From: a bacterium F11
GTDB lineage: Bacteria; Elusimicrobiota; Elusimicrobia; F11
Length of the DNA stretch: 9,616 bases
NCBI GenBank assembly: GCA_002176905.1
Contig: MSYE01000195.1
Span: 1 to 9,616 of the forward strand
Reading direction: 5' to 3'
Below are positions 5,585 to 9,616 of the stretch, in pieces; position 1 is the first letter of the stretch, and every line of letters starts with the position of its first letter. Below the pieces are notes generated by a model, which saw only the letters and a list, made by a program, of their open reading frames with translations, did no database searches and was not told the origin of the DNA. A program made the translations under genes and the position numbers.

Positions 5585-6700
5585 TTGATTTCCGAAAGTC
5601 CTTCTTTTGCTTCCAAAGGACGGCCCGATTTAGAAGAGTTCCTTTCTGCTCTAGATGGGTTTCTCAACAAACAATCTTCTTCCACCGAACTCACCTATCT
5701 CAAGTTCCTGGGTATTTTCTGTCGCTCGATTGGGGCTGGCGAAGGCCATCTCCTTCGGGGAACGGATGACAACCAACTGCAATCTGTTATTTCCTTTGGA
5801 ATGGGAAAGGATTTTGATCAAGAATTCAACAAAGCCAGCGGAGAGGCGGGCCTGCCCGACCGGCAGGCGGGCCTGCCCGACCGGCAGGCGGGCCTGCCCG
5901 ACCGGCAGGCGGGCCAGGCTGGGGGTTCTCTCAGTCCTTTGGATTTGGCGTTTCGTCAAAAAGAAGTGATGGCCATCATTGATCTCACCAAAGACCCTGA
6001 CATCCCACCTTGGTTTTTGAACATAATGAAACGCAACAAATTCAATTCGCTTGTGGCGGTTCCTCTCCTTGGTCAGAAGAAAACCATCGGAGTCCTTTGT
6101 GCCTATTATCACGATGTCTGTTTGTTTGATCAAGGGACAATGGATCACCTCTATATGATTGGTCGCATGGTGGGGGTGGCCACGGAAAAAGATTTCACAG
6201 GAGCCTCGGAGATGTTGGCCAGCCAAAAAACCAACGAGATTGATGAGTTTTTAAAGATGGTTACCACGAAATCTCTCACCAAACTTCAACTCTTTGGCTC
6301 CTTAGCAAAATTTGCGCAAACCGCTCTTGAATCTGAGGTGGCCATCTGTGGTCCACTTCGGAAAATGAACAACAAGCTTTCTTTCACTGTTGCAGCAGGG
6401 GCGGGAATCTCTCCCAATTTGATTTCACAGCGGTATAATTTGCCTCCCCTTCTTGAGAAAAGTTTGCTAAAAGCAAATTCAAGAAATGCCATTTTCTCAG
6501 CACCCAAAAAAGATTGGGGAGAATTAAAAACCATGATAGAGGGGAATCTCCTTCATGGTATTGGAAAAACCATATTGTGGCAAAATAAAATTATTGGGGG
6601 CATCATTGGTTGGCGCTCTGGCCCAACGGCCTTTGGTGAATCGGACAATATCATGCTCAATCGTTTGGCACTAATTGCCGCGTTGGCTTTAAATAAATAA
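5585..6700 (+). CDS. Tandem GAF-domain protein with an in-frame palindromic repeat insertion
   Basis: 371 residues, begun by a TTG 3 nt after the PilZ stop; the first internal Met is about 70 residues further in, so TTG with translational coupling is the best start. The first GAF-like domain covers about 30-200 (LKFLGIFCRSIGAGEGHLL, then FNSLVAVPLLGQKKTIGVLCAYY). A second, weaker one covers about 215-370, ending in GKTILWQNKIIGGIIGW and a final helix. No catalytic output domain is present, so it is probably a ligand-sensing or scaffolding protein acting through partners. Residues 88-108 are three copies of AGLPDRQ, followed by GQAGG, encoded by a 21-nt repeat. This low-complexity insert lies where GAF domains often have a loop between strands and seems tolerated. 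The ligand is unknown. Confidence 0.75.
   Translation: MISESPSFASKGRPDLEEFLSALDGFLNKQSSSTELTYLKFLGIFCRSIGAGEGHLLRGTDDNQLQSVISFGMGKDFDQEFNKASGEAGLPDRQAGLPDRQAGLPDRQAGQAGGSLSPLDLAFRQKEVMAIIDLTKDPDIPPWFLNIMKRNKFNSLVAVPLLGQKKTIGVLCAYYHDVCLFDQGTMDHLYMIGRMVGVATEKDFTGASEMLASQKTNEIDEFLKMVTTKSLTKLQLFGSLAKFAQTALESEVAICGPLRKMNNKLSFTVAAGAGISPNLISQRYNLPPLLEKSLLKANSRNAIFSAPKKDWGELKTMIEGNLLHGIGKTILWQNKIIGGIIGWRSGPTAFGESDNIMLNRLALIAALALNK
5846..5915. repeat. Three tandem 21-nt palindromic repeats inside the GAF gene
   Basis: Units 5846-5866, 5867-5887 and 5888-5908 are identical, with a 7-nt partial fourth at 5909-5915. Each unit contains the hairpin GCCTGCC-loop-GGCAGGC, the second half of which overlaps the next unit. 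The sequence is far more GC-rich than the surrounding gene. It is open in all three forward frames and stays in frame, encoding AGLPDRQ three times. Similar GCCTGCC/GGCAGGC palindromes occur scattered in genomes of several candidate phyla, and in-gene palindromic elements are known from Rickettsia. This copy is probably a recent insertion followed by tandem expansion. Confidence 0.92.
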
Positions 6701-6717
6701 CAATCCAAAAGGAGGAA

Positions 6718-7167
6718 ATGAAATTGAAAACAAACATTAGGTGGCTCACGATACTTTTAGGTATGGCGGTTGTCTCTTCTCTTTATGCAGAGGAGAAAAC
6801 AAAAACCGCAGATATTGTGACCGTGGATGCGGTGATCGCCAAAGATGTTCAAGATCGCCAACCGGTTGGGGAAGCCTCGTCCTTTTCAAGTGACACAGAA
6901 ACTGTTGTGGGATGGACACTTGTGAAAGGGGCCGAAGAACCAATCGAGATCACCCATGTCTGGAGTTACAAAGGAGAGGAGATGTCCGCCATTCCCTTAA
7001 ACATTCGGTCTTCTGCTTTTCGAACATGGAGCCGAAAAACCCTGTTTGGTTTGACGGGAACATGGACCTTCGAGGTCAAAGATCCAGAGGGGAAGGTTTT
7101 GGCAACCCAAACATTTGAGGTGACGGAAAGTCCTGCTCCAACAAAGTCAAAAGCCACAACCAAGTGA
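6718..7167 (+). CDS. Exported DUF2914 domain protein
   Basis: 149 residues. A signal peptide (basic MKLKTNIR, hydrophobic core about 9-22, likely cleavage after LYA at 24) exports it; there is no lipobox, so it is probably periplasmic. Residues about 60-135 match the DUF2914 pattern: WTLVKGAEEPIEITHVW, then SSAFRTWSRK, then GTWTFEVKDPEGKVL. This beta-rich domain is of unknown function. The tail is Pro/Lys/Thr-rich. GGAGG at 6711-6715 is only 2 nt from the ATG at 6718 but 8 nt from an in-frame TTG at 6724, so the real start may be the TTG; the signal peptide is intact either way. The gene overlaps the next by 4 nt, implying coupled expression. Confidence 0.82.
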   Translation: MKLKTNIRWLTILLGMAVVSSLYAEEKTKTADIVTVDAVIAKDVQDRQPVGEASSFSSDTETVVGWTLVKGAEEPIEITHVWSYKGEEMSAIPLNIRSSAFRTWSRKTLFGLTGTWTFEVKDPEGKVLATQTFEVTESPAPTKSKATTK

Positions 7168-7412
7168 CCACAACGGTCCTCATTCTCACAATCGTTATAC
7201 TGTTGGTTATCAATGTGATCCTGTGGAAGTCGGGGTCGGTCCAGACAGCCGAAACACCAGAAACACTTCTTGACCGGCCCCTCATGGATCCCAAAGAAAG
7301 AAAGGCGATTTTAAAGCGTCTCAAGCGTTGGAAGGAAGAGGGGAAACTCACCCGCTCCGAATACGACGTTTTTCAACGTCTTTGTGACGCGGAATGGGAT
7401 GCGGAGGTTTAA
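7164..7412 (+). CDS. Small single-span membrane protein with SHOCT-like tail
   Basis: 82 residues. Its GTG start overlaps the TGA of the DUF2914 gene (GTGA), a classic coupled arrangement; no ribosome binding site of its own is visible. One N-terminal membrane helix (about 4-21, VLILTIVILLVINVILW) is followed by a charged tail. Residues about 50-78 (LKRLKRWKEEGKLTRSEYDVFQRL) resemble the SHOCT motif, a short C-terminal helix pair with a G-x-[IL]-T-x-x-E-[FY] turn. SHOCT is thought to mediate oligomerisation. The tail is probably cytoplasmic and the protein may partner with its operon neighbours. Function is unknown. Confidence 0.72.
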   Translation: MTTTVLILTIVILLVINVILWKSGSVQTAETPETLLDRPLMDPKERKAILKRLKRWKEEGKLTRSEYDVFQRLCDAEWDAEV

Positions 7413-7476
7413 AAATCGCTGACGCGCTCGCATTCGATCATTAATAAAACGATCGCGATCGCGAATGCGTCAGCGA
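7411..7476 (-). terminator. Probable terminator of the flavoprotein gene using repeat copy 4
   Basis: Read on the minus strand, the repeat begins 16 nt after the flavoprotein stop codon. The outer stem is followed at once by five T (7415-7411), which fits an intrinsic terminator with a large internal loop. On the plus strand the stem is followed by GCGATTAAAAAC with no U-tract, so it would not terminate the opposing operon in the same way. Confidence 0.45.
7416..7476. repeat. CGC-NNN inverted repeat, copy 4 (between convergent genes)
   Basis: The outer arms 7416-7425 and 7467-7476 are perfect 10-nt complements (TCGCTGACGC). Inside them the two arms carry different hexamer modules: the left has GCTCGC then ATTCGA, the right (read in reverse) ATTCGC, GATCGC, GATCG. 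The left 30 nt (7416-7445) are identical to copy 2 at 1868-1897. This block-wise mismatch between arms is evidence that hexamers are swapped or slipped as units. Confidence 0.85.
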
Positions 7477-7492
7477 ATGCGATTAAAAACTT

Positions 7493-8731
7493 TTACCTTC
7501 CTCGCTCCACCCACCCCTTAATCGCATGGTAAAGCGCTTCTCCGAAGGTTGGACTAGGATAGTGTTGGCGATCCAGAAGGTCGGGGAAAGGAACATCGGC
7601 TCGCTTGGCCAAATTAAGAAAGAGAATCATTTCTGTTGAATGGGGGCCAATTATATGGGCCCCCAAAATTTCTCCGCTGCGTTTTCTTCCCACCAGTTTT
7701 ATCAATCCTTTTTCATCTGAATAAGGAGTGGTGAGACAAGCCGTATCCTTATACTTCTTCCGTGCTTCCTCTTCCTTTAATCCCACCGTGGCGATGGGTG
7801 GTTGCGTTGATATCACCGACGGAAACGGTTCGCTTTCCATTCGTTGTTGAAAGAAAAAGGGAGAGGTAAGATTGTGAATCAATAGGTCGGCTTGATGTTG
7901 AGACAGGGCCAGATGAAAGGGGGGGCCGGTCACAGAACCCGCAGCCCAAATATGTGGCGCAGCGGTTTCCATCTGTTCATTGACCACCACTCGATTGTCT
8001 CCGTTGATATAAACACCCTGATTCTCAAAACCAAATTCCCTGGAATGACCCACAAATCCCGTGGCCACCACCAATGATTTCGCTTCCACCTCAGCGCGCG
8101 TTCCCTCTTTTTCATACACCACCACTTTGGATTCTCCATTGGAGCGCACTTGGATGGGTTGTGCCTTGAGGGTCATGGTGACACCTTGTTTTTCCAGATA
8201 GGAAGAAATCAATTTTGATAATTCGGGTTCTTCTTTGATAAGCAAGCGATCGTTGGCACATATTAAGGAAATCGATGATTGTCGTTTGGCCAAAACACAA
8301 GCCAGGGAAACCGCAACTGGACCTCCACCGATAATGACCAAAGAAGAGGGTAACTGTTCCTGCGAAAAGAGGGATAACGGAGTTTCATATGAGACTTCAT
8401 CAAGACCTTGAACAGGCGGGATGGCCGGAATGGCACCAGTGGCAATGACAAATCGATCCGCCTGCAAATGGCTATCTCCAACCGAAAGAATTTTTTCTTT
8501 TGACTCAAATCGAGGAAAACCACGGTAGGTATTCACATTGGGAGGACCGTGAGGATCGGGTTCAACAAGGGGCCTTTCGTGGTGAAGTGCATCAATGGTT
8601 CGCTCGAAAATCGAGGCCGCATCGTCGTTCAGAGTGACAATGGCCACTTTTTTCCCTTTTTCGCTGAGTTCACGGGCAATTTTCCGCCCAATCCGCCCCG
8701 CCCCAATGACGACAATCTCGTATGTATCCAT
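7493..8731 (-). CDS. Class I pyridine nucleotide-disulfide oxidoreductase-like flavoprotein without the redox disulfide
   Basis: 412 residues, about 50 shorter than dihydrolipoamide dehydrogenase. An N-terminal FAD-type Rossmann motif GAGRIG lies at 10-15. VIATGA is at 95-100. A second dinucleotide motif GGGPVA (135-140, GxGxxA form) suggests NADPH preference. AAGSVTG (263-269) stands where FAD enzymes usually have GD. The dimerisation domain covers about 303-412. The Cys-x4-Cys segment that normally follows the first Rossmann fold is absent; the only cysteines are C145, C158 and C332. The C-terminal catalytic His of HPTxxE is Ser (SPTFGE, 393-398). It cannot act by the usual dithiol mechanism; a transhydrogenase or diaphorase role, as for SthA-like relatives, or a non-catalytic role is possible. 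The ATG at 8731 has no Shine-Dalgarno and a TATAAT 10 nt upstream. Confidence 0.85.
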   Translation of the reverse strand: MDTYEIVVIGAGRIGRKIARELSEKGKKVAIVTLNDDAASIFERTIDALHHERPLVEPDPHGPPNVNTYRGFPRFESKEKILSVGDSHLQADRFVIATGAIPAIPPVQGLDEVSYETPLSLFSQEQLPSSLVIIGGGPVAVSLACVLAKRQSSISLICANDRLLIKEEPELSKLISSYLEKQGVTMTLKAQPIQVRSNGESKVVVYEKEGTRAEVEAKSLVVATGFVGHSREFGFENQGVYINGDNRVVVNEQMETAAPHIWAAGSVTGPPFHLALSQHQADLLIHNLTSPFFFQQRMESEPFPSVISTQPPIATVGLKEEEARKKYKDTACLTTPYSDEKGLIKLVGRKRSGEILGAHIIGPHSTEMILFLNLAKRADVPFPDLLDRQHYPSPTFGEALYHAIKGWVERGR

Positions 8732-8741
8732 GAATTTCTAG

Positions 8742-8747
8742 ATTATA
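8742..8747 (-). promoter_or_regulatory. -10 box of the flavoprotein gene, implying a leaderless message
   Basis: A perfect TATAAT on the minus strand is only 10 nt from the ATG. Transcription would begin about 3-4 nt before the start codon, which agrees with the missing ribosome binding site. No convincing -35 hexamer lies 16-18 nt upstream. Confidence 0.5.
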
Positions 8748-8893
8748 TTCGGATTTTGGACAAAAGGCGAGAAAAAAGCAAAAACGAATCTAAAAATAAG
8801 TATGTTTTTCATTTATAAGATTTACAACTTTGTTACCAAATCTTAAGGGGAAATTAAGATGTTTCTGTCAAAATAAGAGCCTACCCTAACCAA

Positions 8894-8913
8894 TGCCCGT
8901 GTGGGCAAAGGAG
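8894..8913 (+). promoter_or_regulatory. Small hairpin abutting a strong ribosome binding site
   Basis: TGCCC and GGGCA pair around a GTGT loop (8894-8907) and run directly into AAAGGAG (8907-8913), which lies 5 nt before the TTG at 8919. The ribosome binding site decides the TTG start. The adjacent stem could affect access to it, though five base pairs is modest. Apart from these signals and the -10 box of the opposing gene, I see no clear feature in the rest of this intergenic gap. Confidence 0.45.
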
Positions 8914-8918
8914 CCTCT

Positions 8919-9616
8919 TTGAGAACCTCTCCACTTCTTAAAAAATATGTCACTGTGTTGGTTTCTGTGGTTTTCTTCACCACCAATGGTGTTCTTATGC
9001 CTTTGGCCGAAGCCAACGTGTGGAAAGAACGACAAAAAGCCACGAAAAAAGATGCTCGCCTGGCGCGTCTTCCGGCGGCTCTTCCTCCGGTTCTTCCTTC
9101 CTCGATTCTTAAGAAACATCGGTATACCAATCCCTATCAATCCAAAACGCTTTCCTCGAAAAAGCGGCTTCCCCGATTTCTCGCTGCTCTTCCCCAGCAA
9201 TTCGGCTCCATCCGCAACATATCAAAGGGTTCTTCTGAAAAAATCATCCTCCACATCCAAGACATTCACCAAAACCATGAGGCCCAAACCAACATTTCGC
9301 AAACCCTTCAGAAATTGTTTCAAGAGGAAAAAGTGGATCTGGTGGCGCTGGAAGGAGCTTTTGATTCTATTGATTTGGCTGTTTTCAACAATTATCCGGA
9401 TCAAGAATCGGTTCAGCGCATGGCGGATTACTTTTTAAAAGAAGGAAAAATCTCAGGTCCCATTACCGCCGCTCTTACCAGCGGAACAAAAATCCCTCCC
9501 ATTGTTGGAATCGATGATGCCACCCACTACCAAGCCAATATTGAGGCCTACCGAGCGTCCTTCCCTCATCAACAAAGAACAAAAGAAAAGTTGGCCAAAA
9601 TAAAAGCCGATCTAGA
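8919..9616 (+). CDS. Exported protein with HIQDIHQNHE motif, ChaN/EreA-like (partial, C-terminus outside window)
   Basis: Open from the TTG at 8919 to the right edge, 232 codons without a stop. AAAGGAG 5 nt upstream supports the TTG; an in-frame GTG at 8901 has no such site. A signal peptide or anchor (basic PLLKKY, hydrophobic 11-29, likely cleavage after AEA at 32) is followed by a basic, Pro-rich linker to about 105. The folded domain starts with IILHIQDIHQNHEAQ (about 109-123), then VDLVALEGAF (139-148) and IVGIDDATHY (195-204). A metal-binding-looking His/Asp pair on a strand, then L-x-x-LEG, then G-[IV]-[DE]-D recalls the ChaN/TraB/EreA type of fold, but this is inference. I recall similar large hypothetical proteins in Omnitrophica genomes. 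The function is not known. Confidence 0.72.
   Translation, partial: MRTSPLLKKYVTVLVSVVFFTTNGVLMPLAEANVWKERQKATKKDARLARLPAALPPVLPSSILKKHRYTNPYQSKTLSSKKRLPRFLAALPQQFGSIRNISKGSSEKIILHIQDIHQNHEAQTNISQTLQKLFQEEKVDLVALEGAFDSIDLAVFNNYPDQESVQRMADYFLKEGKISGPITAALTSGTKIPPIVGIDDATHYQANIEAYRASFPHQQRTKEKLAKIKADL

Noticed and set aside
5846..5915. Possible CRISPR array
   Set aside because: Units are directly adjacent with no spacers, only 21 nt long and inside a coding frame.
5651..6226. Minus-strand frame of 191 codons antisense to the GAF gene
   Set aside because: It is kept open partly by the 21-nt repeat, which is open in several frames; the plus frame has GAF features and fits the operon.
736..7476. 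Inverted repeats as insertion sequence ends
   Set aside because: No transposase lies between or next to any pair, the arms pair locally around short centres, and no target-site duplication is evident; a MITE-like origin remains possible but is unproven.
8850..8918. Possible riboswitch before the terminal gene
   Set aside because: There is a short hairpin beside the ribosome binding site, but the conserved cores of the c-di-GMP-I, cobalamin or preQ1 classes are not present.
8947..9438. Plus-strand frame of 163 codons and minus-strand frames near 8843-9200
   Set aside because: They overlap the frame from 8919 that has a strong ribosome binding site, signal peptide and conserved-looking motifs and stays open to the edge; the others are Arg/Phe/Lys-rich shadows.

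Overview
The window looks like bacterial chromosome with seven complete protein genes and two partial ones, of moderate GC content and with no rRNA, tRNA, insertion sequence or CRISPR array. The best guess at origin is an uncultivated Gram-negative lineage such as Candidatus Omnitrophica. That guess rests on the pilus ATPase, proteins with signal peptides, the CDS-embedded GCCTGCC/GGCAGGC palindromes, and a terminal gene resembling hypothetical proteins I associate with that phylum. It is an inference, not a demonstrated assignment.

Layout. A truncated membrane sensor (two membrane segments plus the start of HAMP) runs leftward from 659 off the left edge. Divergent from it is a receiver-GGDEF diguanylate cyclase (901-1836). 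Then follow a PilB-type pilus assembly ATPase (2068-3798), from a good promoter at 2019-2046, and a GAF-HD-GYP protein (3806-4870) that starts 7 nt after pilB ends. A second rightward operon (5117-7412) holds a PilZ protein, a double-GAF protein, a DUF2914 secreted protein and a small SHOCT-like membrane protein. A pyridine-nucleotide-disulfide-oxidoreductase-fold flavoprotein that lacks the redox disulfide (8731-7493) converges on this operon. A secreted protein with an HIQDIHQNHE motif starts at 8919 and runs off the right edge.

How the genes fit together. A c-di-GMP synthase, a candidate c-di-GMP phosphodiesterase or receptor, a PilZ effector and a PilB motor lie within about 5 kb. This suggests a locus in which c-di-GMP controls type IV pilus function. 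The HD-GYP domain and the PilB N-terminal domain both depart from consensus, so their exact roles are open.

Most unusual feature. Four of the intergenic gaps (736-838, 1865-1925, 4897-4979, 7416-7476) each hold one large inverted repeat. All four are built on one rule: CGC triplets alternating with a variable triplet drawn from a small set (TGA, GCT, ATT, GAT, TTT, TCA, ATG), giving a strict 6-nt period. Arms are shared or exchanged between copies in whole hexamer blocks, and two copies share a downstream CTAAAATACCAT tail. I know of no described element family that matches. A second, unrelated repeat (three 21-nt units, 5846-5915) is inserted in frame inside the GAF gene.
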